Shown in pieces: positions 1 to 8,005 of a DNA stretch of 42,316 bases. The notes beneath the pieces are model-generated. The model saw only the letters and a list, made by a program, of their open reading frames with translations. It made no database searches and had not been told where the DNA came from. Origin of the DNA: Lentisphaerota bacterium (lineage in GTDB: Bacteria; Verrucomicrobiota; Lentisphaeria; Victivallales; Victivallaceae); NCBI GenBank assembly GCA_015061615.1, contig SUWE01000021.1, forward strand, positions 1-42,316. The letters run 5' to 3'. Numbering within the stretch: the first letter of the stretch is position 1; every line of letters begins with the position of its first letter. The translations under genes were made by a program, and so were the position numbers.

Positions 1-219
1 ATTGAACGCGAATAGGAGTAAGACAAAAGCAGTATTTTGTAATCATCTTCCGCTGATTATCACACTTTTTTTCCACTTTTTTTCAAAAAACACTTGATTT
101 TTAGTCTCTCATAGGAGTATTCTTAGTTATCACAGTTAGCGGCGCCCCCTGCGGACAGTGCGCCACAGCGGGTATCAAGAGCGTGTCAGCCCGCACGCCG
201 CGCGAGTGTTTTCCCGTTT
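1..219. other. Non-coding stretch downstream of the AraC-type gene
   Basis: I see no gene here. The stretch holds an AT-rich part (about 1-115) and then a GC-rich part. Positions 116-142 carry three degenerate 9-bp units starting with AGT (AGTATTCTT, AGTTATCAC, AGTTAGCGG). These are followed by a block beginning GCCACAGCGGG at 162-184 that recurs exactly at 5091-5113. Any terminator of the minus-strand gene ending at 220 should lie here, but no clean hairpin with a T run was found. Confidence 0.6.
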
Positions 220-1116
220 TCACCTGTCGATCTGCAGCAGATTGGTGCGGTAATTGCCCGGAGTGATGCCGAAACGTTTTTTGAATGAGCGTATCATGTA
301 GTTGCTGTCGGAAAATCCGCAGTTCAGGGCAACTTCGGTCATGCTGAGCGATTTATTTTCCAGGAGCTTGCGTACCTTATCCAGTTTGAGGAAAAGGCAG
401 TAATCCCCCGGCGGAACGCCGATGACCTGTTTGAACTGGTGGGAAAATCCCGAACAGCTCATTCCTGCCTGACGGGCGAAGGTTTTGAGATCGAACTTTC
501 TTTCCGGATGTTCTTCCATCTGGATTATCGACTGTGAAAGGCGGTCGTTGAAGGTGCTTTCCAGCAGCTTCCAGTTACCGGAGTCATCGTCGAAAACGGT
601 GAAAAGAAAGTCGGTCAACGCAAGTTTAACTGCCAGCAGGGCGCTGGGTGAAGTCGAACGCAGCGCCATTGCCAGACGGCGCAGTTTTTCTTCCGCCATG
701 CTGAAACGTCCGGGGAGCAGATGCAGCTGATTTATTTCCGCCGGACGCTCAGGGGTGAGAAACTGTCCGTAATACTTCAGATTCACCACTTCGGCATAAA
801 GTGTGCGGAAAAAATCCACCCCGATACAGAGATTGTAGACCAGATACGATTTGCAGTTGGCGTAAGAGTGGACTTCGCCGGGCAGAATGGTGAACAAATC
901 CCCTTTGATTATGGTGTTGGCAAGCACTTTGCCGTCTTTGAAATGGTTGAGATGAGTTCCCCTGCCGTTATGGACAAGGGCTATTTCGATATAATCATGT
1001 GCATGAGCGGCGGCGAACTCATCCTGATAGGTGTCACGCACCATTACAGGGAAGTTGCCGCGCGGCCATAATTGATCGAAACGGATTATTTTTTCAACAT
1101 TTTCCATAATGACCAT
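220..1116 (-). CDS. AraC family transcriptional regulator
   Basis: This 298-residue protein has the usual size and layout of an AraC/XylS regulator with a sugar-sensing cupin. The N-terminal part holds a cupin-like segment (HAHDYIEIALVHNGRG, then GDLFTILPGEVHSY), which in this family binds the effector. The last ~90 residues contain two helix-turn-helix units (FARQAGMSCSGFSHQFKQ and EVALNCGFSDSNYMIRSFKKRF), ending in the typical ITPGNYR tail. It is divergent from the WbsX-esterase-pseudopilin-LamG genes, so it probably controls them; that is inference from position. The start is uncertain: ATG at 1116 and ATG at 1107 both lack a Shine-Dalgarno sequence. A possible minus promoter (TTGAAA, 17 bp, TAATGT at 1117-1122) would give an almost leaderless message. 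Confidence 0.93.
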   Translation of the reverse strand: MVIMENVEKIIRFDQLWPRGNFPVMVRDTYQDEFAAAHAHDYIEIALVHNGRGTHLNHFKDGKVLANTIIKGDLFTILPGEVHSYANCKSYLVYNLCIGVDFFRTLYAEVVNLKYYGQFLTPERPAEINQLHLLPGRFSMAEEKLRRLAMALRSTSPSALLAVKLALTDFLFTVFDDDSGNWKLLESTFNDRLSQSIIQMEEHPERKFDLKTFARQAGMSCSGFSHQFKQVIGVPPGDYCLFLKLDKVRKLLENKSLSMTEVALNCGFSDSNYMIRSFKKRFGITPGNYRTNLLQIDR

Positions 1117-1126
1117 ACATTACAGC

Positions 1127-1148
1127 AATCACGATGTGATTTCAAATC
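1127..1148. promoter_or_regulatory. Inverted repeats between divergent AraC and WbsX genes (candidate operator)
   Basis: Positions 1127-1141 read AATCAC-GAT-GTGATT, a 6-bp inverted repeat with a 3-bp spacer. An overlapping palindrome, GATTTCAAATC, occupies 1138-1148. Both lie just upstream of the AraC start, inside the spacer of its weak candidate promoter. The location suits autoregulation or control of the divergent operon. AraC proteins often use direct rather than inverted repeats, so assignment to this regulator is tentative. Confidence 0.35.
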
Positions 1149-1277
1149 ATTTTTTCGGGATTTTTTTGAAAATTTCAAGAAATTTGCAAAATTGTGCTAT
1201 TATTTTGCGATACAGTTAAGGTTTTTACAGGGATTTTGAAGTATAATTATCAAGCGAACAATTATGGAGTGAAAGAG

Positions 1278-2384
1278 ATGGATATCGCAGCATATTATTT
1301 TCCGAATTATCACGCCGATGTGAAGAACGAAGAAGTTCACGGCAGAAATTGGACGGAGTGGGAGCTTATGAAGTGCGCCCGTTCCCGTTTTGAAGGGCAT
1401 CAGCAGCCTAAAGTTCCCGTCTGGGGCTATGAGGATGAAGCTGACCCCGCAGTTATGGCAAAGAAGATCGACACCGCCAAAGCCTACGGTATCGACGCAT
1501 TTATCTTTGACTGGTACTGGTACGACGGGCCCTATTTGCAGCGCGCATTGGATGAGGGATTTCTCCCCGCGGTTCAGGGCAAAGATTTCAAGTTCGCGCT
1601 GATGTGGGCAAATCATGACTGGTACGACCGTCACCCCTGCAGCAGAGATGTTTTCCACCCGAAAATGCTCTACCGCTGGAACAATACCAAAGAGAATGTT
1701 GCAGAAATCTGGGATATGATCGTGGAAAAATATTTCCGTCACCCCAACTACTGGCGTCTGGATGGCAAAATCTATTTTTCGATCTACGCCACCAACCGTT
1801 TCATCACCCAGATGGGCGGCGTTGAAGCGTGTGCCGAAGTACTGGATATGCTCCGCAAAAAGGTGAAAGATGCCGGATTGGGCGAACTTCACATCAACTC
1901 CGTCTGGTATGACAATCTTGACAACGCCCCCTCGTCACCCTGTACCACTGCGGAGTGGACGACAAAGGCGGGCTTTGACAGCTACACCAGTTACAACTGC
2001 ATCTTTCCGCATCCTTTGTGGGAAAAGGATTTGAAAGTCGCTTATAAAGACTCCAACAAAGCCTATCTTGAATTGGCGCATAAAGCATTCACCACCCTGC
2101 CTGCACCTTATCTGCCCGTAGTCACTGCGGGATGGGACACCTCTCCGCGCACCATTCAGAGTGATGTGTGGGAAGTTCTCGGTTATCCCTATCTGCCGGT
2201 AATGGAACCCGATGCGGAAGGTTTCGGGGAACTGCTCCGCGATTTGAGCAAGTATGACCCGAAAACGATTTTTATCAATGCTTGGAACGAGTGGACCGAA
2301 GGCAGTTATCTTGAACCTGACGGCGTGACCGGCTTTGCCTTGCTTGATGAAGTGAAAAAATTCAAGGAGGCTGTCGCAAAATGA
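1278..2384 (+). CDS. WbsX-type glycosyltransferase / GH99-like protein
   Basis: The 368-residue protein matches the WbsX family (Glyco_tran_WbsX), which is structurally related to GH99 endo-mannosidases. It opens with MDIAAYYFPNYH, has NWTEWELMKCARSRFEGHQQP and the FIFDWYWYDGPYLQRAL strand, and ends with the family hallmark INAWNEWTEGSYLEPD (about residues 336-351). No signal peptide is visible, so it is probably cytoplasmic. The ATG at 1278 follows GGAG (1266-1269) and gives the family-like N-terminus; the longer frame from 1194 adds 28 unlike residues. Its stop overlaps the esterase start by 4 bp, so the two are translationally coupled. In O-antigen clusters the family is annotated as a transferase, but beside hydrolases a glycosidase role is equally plausible. 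Confidence 0.85.
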   Translation: MDIAAYYFPNYHADVKNEEVHGRNWTEWELMKCARSRFEGHQQPKVPVWGYEDEADPAVMAKKIDTAKAYGIDAFIFDWYWYDGPYLQRALDEGFLPAVQGKDFKFALMWANHDWYDRHPCSRDVFHPKMLYRWNNTKENVAEIWDMIVEKYFRHPNYWRLDGKIYFSIYATNRFITQMGGVEACAEVLDMLRKKVKDAGLGELHINSVWYDNLDNAPSSPCTTAEWTTKAGFDSYTSYNCIFPHPLWEKDLKVAYKDSNKAYLELAHKAFTTLPAPYLPVVTAGWDTSPRTIQSDVWEVLGYPYLPVMEPDAEGFGELLRDLSKYDPKTIFINAWNEWTEGSYLEPDGVTGFALLDEVKKFKEAVAK

Positions 2385-3244
2385 AAAAAGTTCTGACACT
2401 TATCCTTGCGGCGCTTGCCTTCACCCTTGCCGGAGCGGAAAAAGTCCGCCTCTGGGAGGGCGATGCTCCACTTGCCAAAGGAAAAGATTCCTGTGATATC
2501 CCCACTCTTGAAATTTATCTGCCGCCGAATACCGGCAAGCGCACTCCGGCGGTCATCATCTGCCCCGGCGGAGCGTACAGCGGACTGGCTTACGCTCATG
2601 AAGGAACAAATTACGCCAAATTTCTCAATCAGCACGGCATTGCCGGATTTGTTCTGCGTTACCGTACCGGTTCAAAAAAGAACGGTTCCTACCGTTATCC
2701 TGCGCCGCAGCTTGATGCCAAACGCGCGATAAGATTGGTGCGCGCCAATGCGAAAAAGTGGAATGTCAACAGCGATCTTGTCGGCATTATGGGGTCATCC
2801 GCAGGCGGACACCTTGCCGCGATGACCGCTGTGAAAAATGATTTCGGTGATGAAAAATCCGCCGACGTGGTTGAGCGCAAAAGCTCCCGTCCGAACTTTG
2901 CCATTCTCTGTTATGCGCAGACCTCGATGGATAAGCGTTACGGCGAATGCTGCGGCTCACGCGCCAATCTTATCGGCGGAACGGATGTGAAAATCGAAGA
3001 TGTTGCGGCGTACAGATTTGTAAATGAAGATACTCCGCCGTGTTTTGTCTGGCACACCTTTGCCGACAGTTCGGTCCCCGTGCGCAATGCGCTGGATTTT
3101 GTCAACGCCCTTGAGGCGAACAAAATCCCCTTTGCACTTCATATATATTATGACGGCCGTCACGGTCTGGGACTGGGCAATCAGCACCCGTGGGCAAATG
3201 AATTGATTTTCTGGTTGAAAGAAATTGGAGTTTTGAGAAAGTAA
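2381..3244 (+). CDS. Secreted alpha/beta hydrolase, acetyl-esterase-like
   Basis: The protein has 287 residues and a signal peptide (MKKVLTLILAALAFTLAGA). It belongs to the alpha/beta-hydrolase esterase group that includes xylan and acetyl-sugar esterases. The oxyanion-hole motif is CPGGAYSG, the nucleophile elbow is GSSAGGH (Ser near residue 140), the acid is likely the Asp in HTFADSSVP, and the catalytic His is in DGRHGLGLG near the C-terminus. It probably removes acyl groups from glycans in the periplasm or outside the cell, which fits its place in a carbohydrate locus. Its ATG overlaps the upstream stop (ATGA). Substrate cannot be read from sequence. Confidence 0.88.
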   Translation: MKKVLTLILAALAFTLAGAEKVRLWEGDAPLAKGKDSCDIPTLEIYLPPNTGKRTPAVIICPGGAYSGLAYAHEGTNYAKFLNQHGIAGFVLRYRTGSKKNGSYRYPAPQLDAKRAIRLVRANAKKWNVNSDLVGIMGSSAGGHLAAMTAVKNDFGDEKSADVVERKSSRPNFAILCYAQTSMDKRYGECCGSRANLIGGTDVKIEDVAAYRFVNEDTPPCFVWHTFADSSVPVRNALDFVNALEANKIPFALHIYYDGRHGLGLGNQHPWANELIFWLKEIGVLRK

Positions 3245-3273
3245 CCCCCTTACAAAGAAAGGAAAACTGACAA

Positions 3274-4014
3274 ATGAAAAAATCAACTCTCCGCCATGGC
3301 GGAGTAAAGCACCAGTGCTTTACTCTTATCGAACTCCTCGTTGTTATCGCGATCATCGCGATTCTGGCGTCGATCCTGCTCCCCGCGCTCAACAGTGCGC
3401 GTGAACGCGGCAGAACTGCAAGCTGTATCAACAATATGAAACAGATCGGAACCACTGTTTTGATGTATACTCAGGATAACGATGATTACATCCCCGGTTT
3501 CTGTCAGTCTCCCACTGTCACCACCAATCATCTGCGTTGGGCGGGAACGATGGCCGTACATGCCGGAAACATCGATATTTTCGGTTGTCCGAGTTTCGCA
3601 AAATCAGTGGAAGCCAAGGCAACCGCATCGCAGTTCTCATTCAGCGACCCGTCCGGAACTCTGGGCAATCTCTTCCCCTGGTTCAGCTATGGTGTCGCCG
3701 GCGGATACGGTTCCAGTGGCACAACTTATGCGTTTGAATCAAGCACAAGAAAAGTTGCAAGCTTCAAAAACTACAATACCGTTGCTTATTCTGCTGATTC
3801 CGTGATCAATACGATCAATCATGCTTATTTCTCACCGGCGTACATTTATCCCGCCAAAAGTGTGGCTGCCGTTGATCCCCGTCACAATGACAGTGCCAAT
3901 ATCCTGAAACTTGACGGTCATGTCGAATCAGTGAAAGAAAGTACTCTGTCGTATTACGGCGAGAACTGCGGAACTGACGGCGTCGGTTTCCCGTTCTGGC
4001 GCGTGCAGGAATGA
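3274..4014 (+). CDS. Pseudopilin-like protein with H-X9-DG domain (DUF1559 type)
   Basis: This 246-residue protein has a prepilin-type N-terminus: a short basic leader, then [20 protein letters not shown] (membrane helix, residues 16-35) with Glu at +5. The C-terminus carries the processing-associated H-X9-DG motif (residue H in DPRHNDS, then LDGHVES). Family members are abundant in Lentisphaerae and Planctomycetes and are thought to be exported, envelope-associated pseudopilins. The residue before the expected cleavage site is Cys15, not the canonical Gly. Shine-Dalgarno AAAGGA lies 12 bp upstream. It is co-directional with the esterase (29 bp gap) and the LamG-like gene (21 bp gap). The first 20 codons contain two perfect inverted repeats, annotated separately. 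Confidence 0.9.
   Translation: MKKSTLRHGGVKHQCFTLIELLVVIAIIAILASILLPALNSARERGRTASCINNMKQIGTTVLMYTQDNDDYIPGFCQSPTVTTNHLRWAGTMAVHAGNIDIFGCPSFAKSVEAKATASQFSFSDPSGTLGNLFPWFSYGVAGGYGSSGTTYAFESSTRKVASFKNYNTVAYSADSVINTINHAYFSPAYIYPAKSVAAVDPRHNDSANILKLDGHVESVKESTLSYYGENCGTDGVGFPFWRVQE
3289..3325 (+). repeat. Palindrome pair inside the pseudopilin leader codons, copy 1
   Basis: Positions 3289-3304 are a perfect 16-bp palindrome, CTCCGCCATGGCGGAG. It overlaps an 11-bp inverted repeat, GAGTAAAGCAC (3302-3312) and GTGCTTTACTC (3315-3325), with a 2-bp loop. Both are inside codons 6-18. The 16-bp palindrome recurs unchanged at 6379-6394 in the second pseudopilin gene, where the second stem is retained with a different loop. 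Confidence 0.85.
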
Positions 4015-4035
4015 TAATTAAGGAATCAGATCATT

Positions 4036-4791
4036 ATGAAAAAGCATTTTATTCTTGCCGCACTGCTTTGCACTTCACTTCTCTCACTCAATGCCGCTGA
4101 AGCATCTCTGGATGATTCGATAACTCTTGCCGTCGACTTCGACGACACCACCGAGGCAGTCAAATCTGTCGGTCGTGCTTCCGCCGCCGAGTTCCGCGGA
4201 ACTCAGACCTTTGTCGAAGGAGTTTCCGGCAAAGCCATCCGTCTGGGTGAAAAAGCAGGCTGTCCGCTGTATCAATCCAAAGACAACCTCAACTTCGACA
4301 ATCCCGCCACGATCGTTTTCTGGTTCAAAGGTGAAAACTGGCACGGTCAGAAAAGCGGCAGAGGTGTCGGCTTGTGGGGTATCGGTAATGCCGGCGGATT
4401 GCTGATGATCCAGACCGCAAGCGGCAAAGAGGGTGCATGCCCCTGCCGTCAGCCGCTGGAACTCTATCTGCTCCACTCCAAAGTGCGGAAAAATGCCCGC
4501 CATCTGCTCCAGCCGCCCGCTCTGACCAAACTCTGTCAGGGGTGGCACATGGTTTCGGTTGCATGGGATAAGGAACAGATCTATCTGAGCTATGACGGCG
4601 CGCCGTATAAAGGTTTCAAACTGCAGGTTCCGCTTTCAAATGCCGAGTTTGCACATTGCAACCGTTTTGCTATCGGTACACCGTCAAACAAGAACTTTGC
4701 GGTGGATAACTTCCGCATTTACGGTAAAAAACTTACTGATGCTGAACTGCTTTCTGTGTGGGAAGCCGGTAAAGCTCTGCTTGACAAGTAA
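4036..4791 (+). CDS. Secreted LamG/concanavalin A-like domain protein
   Basis: The protein has 251 residues with a signal peptide (about residues 1-22, ending LLSLNAAEA). The rest resembles a single LamG-like jelly-roll: LAVDFDDTTEAVKSVG, GVSGKAIRLGE, ATIVFWFKGENW, GWHMVSVAWDKEQIYLSYDGAPYKG and VDNFRIYGKKLTDAELLSVWEAG are the characteristic strands. Such domains usually bind glycans or act as accessory modules. No catalytic domain accompanies it. AAGGA precedes the ATG. It is the last gene of locus 1; a hairpin terminator starts 15 bp after its stop. Confidence 0.85.
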   Translation: MKKHFILAALLCTSLLSLNAAEASLDDSITLAVDFDDTTEAVKSVGRASAAEFRGTQTFVEGVSGKAIRLGEKAGCPLYQSKDNLNFDNPATIVFWFKGENWHGQKSGRGVGLWGIGNAGGLLMIQTASGKEGACPCRQPLELYLLHSKVRKNARHLLQPPALTKLCQGWHMVSVAWDKEQIYLSYDGAPYKGFKLQVPLSNAEFAHCNRFAIGTPSNKNFAVDNFRIYGKKLTDAELLSVWEAGKALLDK

Positions 4792-4806
4792 TTTTTTACA
4801 AGCATC

Positions 4807-4841
4807 AAACCGCAGTTTTGAAAAGAGACTGCGGTTTTTTT
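4807..4841 (+). terminator. Rho-independent terminator of locus 1
   Basis: A perfect 10-bp stem, AAACCGCAGT (4807-4816) and ACTGCGGTTT (4828-4837), has an 11-nt loop and a run of seven T (4835-4841). It follows the LamG-like gene stop. Confidence 0.9.
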
Positions 4842-5154
4842 GTCTGCAAACACCCCGCTTTCTGCAAGCCGTTGGGTGGAGCAAGCCCGACTGGGAATTT
4901 TGGGAATACTGGGAATACTGGGGTTGGGCTTGTGTGGGTCTGCAAACACCCTGCGCAGACTGCTTTTTGCGCCGCACCAAATAAAAAACCAGTATTCTTA
5001 GTGTTCTTAGTATTCTCAGTAATCACAGTAGCGGCGCACCATAAAGCCCGCAAGCCGCAGACGGCATACCGAACCCATGCCGGCACGCACGCCACAGCGG
5101 GTATCAAGAGCGTTTCCCCCTTAAAAAAACTTCTTCTTTTTTTACTCTGTTCAT
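4842..5154. repeat. Repeat-rich intergenic region
   Basis: No credible gene is present; the short frames here are low-complexity translations of repeats. GTCTGCAAACACCC occurs at 4842-4855 and 4938-4951. Positions 4893-4923 are GGGAATTTT, GGGAATACT, GGGAATACT and GGGG, four G runs at 9-bp spacing that could form a G-quadruplex. Positions 4991-5035 hold five 9-bp units beginning AGT (AGTATTCTT, AGTGTTCTT, AGTATTCTC, AGTAATCAC, AGTAGCGGC). These are roughly the reverse complement of the first set. The downstream part (5009-5113) matches the element at 116-184, including an exact 23-bp block at 5091-5113. The two elements lie in the same orientation on either side of locus 1. Confidence 0.7.
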
Positions 5155-5183
5155 TTGCATTGCACAAAAAGCGGTGTTATATT
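5155..5183 (+). promoter_or_regulatory. Promoter of the GntR-type regulator operon (locus 2)
   Basis: TTGCAT at 5155-5160 and TATATT at 5178-5183 are separated by 17 bp. The start codon is 54 bp further on. The leader between them (5184-5237) is AT-rich with repeated AGTAT and may hold an operator. Confidence 0.75.
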
Positions 5184-5237
5184 ATTGGTATAGTATGGTA
5201 AACAGTATATCCCCTTGTTTTTGGAGTATAGCAGACC

Positions 5238-6356
5238 GTGGAAGCTGATTTTAACCGGGTAAAGGAAAATCTTCAATGTTTCAACCGTCCCATTTACGAG
5301 ACGGTCATCGTCACATTGACTGAGATGATAAAATCCGGTGAATTGCCGCCCGGCACAAAGTTTCCTCCGGATAAAAAACTTGCTATTGAACTGGGCATAA
5401 GCCATATCACCCTTGCCAAAGCGCTCAACGAACTGCGCCGCCGCAATATTCTTGACCGCCGCCGCAATATTCTTGACCGCCGCCGCTCCACCGGAACGAG
5501 TGTTCCTGAAAATATCCAACTGCCTTCTGCCAACGCCGCCAGACGGAAGATCGCGGTGGTCTTTGACAATGTTTCCGATGAAGTTTTTCAGCAGCCGCTG
5601 TTTATTTCCCTTTACCGGGGATTGGAAGAGCTGAATTGCTCACTCTGTTTCTTTTCCTGTGACAGTGACCCTGAAAAACAGCTTGCCACCTGTGAGGAAA
5701 TACTCAACGACTTTTCCATTTCCGGCTGTATCGTCTGGTCGATACTCGACAGCGAACAGGCGGCAACACTCATCCGGCGCCGTCCTAATTACTATCCTCT
5801 GATATTTATGGATAAGCGCTACGAGGGTTTTGACCACGATGCGGTCACTTATCCCAATTTCGATTGCGGTGCGGCTATCGCCCGCAGTTTCAACCGCCGC
5901 AAAATCACCAAGTGCTGCTGGATAGAGGAAAAATACAAACACGATATGCCTTCAGATAAAGAGCGCAGGGAAGGGTTCCTTTCTGTCTGGAAAGATAATG
6001 ACTTTGAACTGCTTTATCTGCCGGAAACTCCTGAGGAAAAAGAGCTGTTCCGAATTCCGGATGGCTGCGCTGTCGTCTGCTGCGATCAGGTGGTCGCAGT
6101 CGGATTGAAGAAGATTTTTGCTGAAAATCCCGTAAATGTTCCGCAGAAACTTTTTGTGATCGAATCCCCGAGCGACGATCATACGCTTGTTCCGGAGTTT
6201 ACCGCATTCAAATTTGCCCCCGGTATCGGGGCTGAAACTGTAAAAATACTTGCTTCAAGGCTGAACGGAAAAGAATGCTGTACCGTGAGCCACTCAGGAA
6301 AATGGAGTGTCCTTGAAGCACGGTCAAATAAAAGGAGAAAGAGAAATGTCAAGTAA
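5238..6356 (+). CDS. GntR-HTH / LacI-type sensor transcriptional regulator
   Basis: The protein has 372 residues. Residues ~15-85 form a GntR winged helix ([26 protein letters not shown], then [22 protein letters not shown]). From about residue 100 a periplasmic-binding-protein-like sensor domain of the LacI/GalR kind follows ([29 protein letters not shown]). This is the AraR-like arrangement, used to sense sugars. GTG is the start; TTGGAG lies 11 bp upstream. The wing contains a 7-residue tandem duplication (NILDRRR repeated) caused by a 21-bp exact DNA repeat at 5436-5477. The gene overlaps the pseudopilin gene by 11 bp, so regulator and targets are co-transcribed. Confidence 0.9.
   Translation: MEADFNRVKENLQCFNRPIYETVIVTLTEMIKSGELPPGTKFPPDKKLAIELGISHITLAKALNELRRRNILDRRRNILDRRRSTGTSVPENIQLPSANAARRKIAVVFDNVSDEVFQQPLFISLYRGLEELNCSLCFFSCDSDPEKQLATCEEILNDFSISGCIVWSILDSEQAATLIRRRPNYYPLIFMDKRYEGFDHDAVTYPNFDCGAAIARSFNRRKITKCCWIEEKYKHDMPSDKERREGFLSVWKDNDFELLYLPETPEEKELFRIPDGCAVVCCDQVVAVGLKKIFAENPVNVPQKLFVIESPSDDHTLVPEFTAFKFAPGIGAETVKILASRLNGKECCTVSHSGKWSVLEARSNKRRKRNVK
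5436..5477 (+). repeat. Two tandem copies of a 21-bp unit in the regulator gene
   Basis: The unit beginning CGCCGCCGCAATATTC occupies 5436-5456 and is repeated exactly at 5457-5477. A third partial copy (CGCCGCCGC) starts at 5478. It adds seven in-frame residues in the wing region right after the recognition helix of the winged helix. Confidence 0.95.
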
Positions 6357-7092
6357 ATCAAACATGAAACAACAGACACTCCGCCATGGCGGAGTAAAGC
6401 ACAGCTTTACTCTTATTGAGCTTCTCGTTGTGATCGCGATCATCGCAATTCTGGCGTCCATTCTGCTGCCCGCACTCAACAGTGCGCGTGAACGCGGACG
6501 TGCCGCAAGCTGTATCAGCAATTTGAAACAGATAAGCACTGCGGCGCTGTCGTATGCCAACGATTACGAAGATTACTGTATTCCCAATAAAGATGCCGCC
6601 GTCGGCGCCCAGTTCGGATATGCAAAATGTATGGTCACTTACGGATATATGCCCGGTGAAGCGTACAGTGTGCAGTATACCAATCAGCCGGTCAAAGGTG
6701 CATTCCTCTGCCCCGGTTCCATTATCGAACTTGACCCCGCTTATCCGGGACAGGGCTGCCGCTTTGACAAAAGCACCTATCATGAGTACAAAGGAACAAA
6801 CTACGGTCAGAGCGTTATTACACGCAATAAGACCCGTGACGGCATTGCCGGAAATATCCGTCTTTTGAAGTATACCAAAATCAAAAATCCTTCAAAATTC
6901 TTCGTTTATGCCGATACTTTTGCCAACAACGGTCCCGACCTCAACAACTACAATCCTGCCCGTCCCAACTTTGAGCGCCACACCAAGACCGCCAATGTCG
7001 CTTACGGCGACGGTCACGTCGGTTCTCTCAAAGAGGGTGACCCGGTGATCGACGATGTTTCAACCGAAGGTCCGTGGAGAGCGGATTACTGA
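6346..7092 (+). CDS. Pseudopilin-like protein with H-X9-DG domain (DUF1559 type)
   Basis: The 248-residue protein has a leader ending GGVKHS, then [20 protein letters not shown] (residues 21-40), and the H-X9-DG motif near the C-terminus ([10 protein letters not shown], then GDGHVGS). It is a close paralogue of the locus 1 pseudopilin: the segment from TLRHGGVKH through NSARERGR is nearly identical in protein and DNA, and the rest diverges. The residue before the expected cleavage point is Ser20 rather than Gly. ATG 6346 is chosen because GGAG lies 9 bp upstream; it overlaps the regulator by 11 bp. The longer frame from 6307 has no support. Confidence 0.9.
   Translation: MSSKSNMKQQTLRHGGVKHSFTLIELLVVIAIIAILASILLPALNSARERGRAASCISNLKQISTAALSYANDYEDYCIPNKDAAVGAQFGYAKCMVTYGYMPGEAYSVQYTNQPVKGAFLCPGSIIELDPAYPGQGCRFDKSTYHEYKGTNYGQSVITRNKTRDGIAGNIRLLKYTKIKNPSKFFVYADTFANNGPDLNNYNPARPNFERHTKTANVAYGDGHVGSLKEGDPVIDDVSTEGPWRADY
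6379..6412 (+). repeat. Palindrome pair inside the pseudopilin leader codons, copy 2
   Basis: The palindrome CTCCGCCATGGCGGAG at 6379-6394 is identical to that at 3289-3304. It overlaps a second inverted repeat, GAGTAAAGC (6392-6400) and GCTTTACTC (6404-6412), with a 3-nt loop. Confidence 0.85.
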
Positions 7093-7116
7093 CAGTTTTT
7101 ATAAAGAGCCTTGAAA

Positions 7117-7995
7117 ATGTTTCCCGTTCCCGTAACTTTCTTTTTCAGTGCGGGGTTGCATGATGAGACTTTGCGCCGGAACTCCATGGCGGAATTTGCC
7201 GCCGCCGGAGCAAAGCATCTCGTGCTGACCCATGAGATGATAAAACTTATTCTGCATGATACCGTTATGATGGATCTGCTCAATAAGGAAATGGAGTCAG
7301 AATGGTTGACTTTCGTCGATGCCCACGCTCCTTACGGTGAGTTTGATGATCTCAATGTGCCGCAGGAGCATCTCAAACGGCAGATGTTTCTGCGCCACAA
7401 ACTCCATGTGCATATCGCCGCAGATATGGGGGTAAATACGCTCACTATCCATACCGGCAATGAGTATTATCACCCGCATATCCCGCTGGATAAGCAGATA
7501 GATAATGTCTGTTCTGCGCTGGATGAGATTCTCCCTGTCGCCGAAGAAAGAAATGTAACTGTCTGTATCGAAAATATCTGGTGCAGATTGAATACTGCGG
7601 AAGTTCTGCTCAAAATCAAAGAGCGTTTCCCCACCGGTGCGCTCGGATTCTGTTTTGATGCCGGACACGCCAATAATGTGGCAAAGGGGTATCTCTATGA
7701 ACGCAACAGCGTTTTTGATGCGTATATCCTGACAAATACTCCGGCGGTGTACGATGACAAAGTGCTGGAAAAAATGCTCCCGCATATCGTCAACTGTCAT
7801 CTGCATGACAACAACGGTCAGTTCGATACCCACAGAAATATCGGTGACGGCAACACAAATTGGCAGAAAATCATGCCGCTTTTAGTAAAAGCGCCCCGCT
7901 TGAAGTGTATTCAAAGCGAAATTATTCCGAAGCAGAACGAACTTTCACCCAAAGAGATTTGCGATGCTGTTTTCAACCTTGTAAATACAAAATAA
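7117..7995 (+). CDS. Xylose isomerase-like TIM barrel (sugar isomerase/epimerase)
   Basis: The protein has 292 residues without a signal peptide and belongs to the AP-endonuclease-2/xylose-isomerase-like TIM-barrel family. Metal-binding positions typical of the family are visible: Glu in VTVCIENIWC, Asp and His in GFCFDAGHANN, His and Asp in VNCHLHDNNG, and Glu in CIQSEII. It probably isomerises or epimerises a sugar or sugar derivative in the cytoplasm after glycan breakdown. ATG 7117 is preferred over TTG 7111 because AAAGAG (7103-7108) is correctly spaced. It lies 24 bp after the pseudopilin gene and 10 bp before the next gene. The exact substrate is unknown. Confidence 0.85.
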   Translation: MFPVPVTFFFSAGLHDETLRRNSMAEFAAAGAKHLVLTHEMIKLILHDTVMMDLLNKEMESEWLTFVDAHAPYGEFDDLNVPQEHLKRQMFLRHKLHVHIAADMGVNTLTIHTGNEYYHPHIPLDKQIDNVCSALDEILPVAEERNVTVCIENIWCRLNTAEVLLKIKERFPTGALGFCFDAGHANNVAKGYLYERNSVFDAYILTNTPAVYDDKVLEKMLPHIVNCHLHDNNGQFDTHRNIGDGNTNWQKIMPLLVKAPRLKCIQSEIIPKQNELSPKEICDAVFNLVNTK

Positions 7996-8005
7996 ATTAT
8001 TGATT

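Noticed and set aside
4842-5113. Possible CRISPR array because of regularly spaced repeats
   Set aside because: Units are 9 bp and contiguous, with no spacers and no cas genes nearby.
4805-5201. Small frames on both strands between loci 1 and 2
   Set aside because: They are low-complexity translations of the 9-bp repeats, with no family and no coding signal.
6307-6345. Longer start for the second pseudopilin
   Set aside because: It has no ribosome site and runs inside the regulator gene; ATG 6346 has GGAG at 9 bp.
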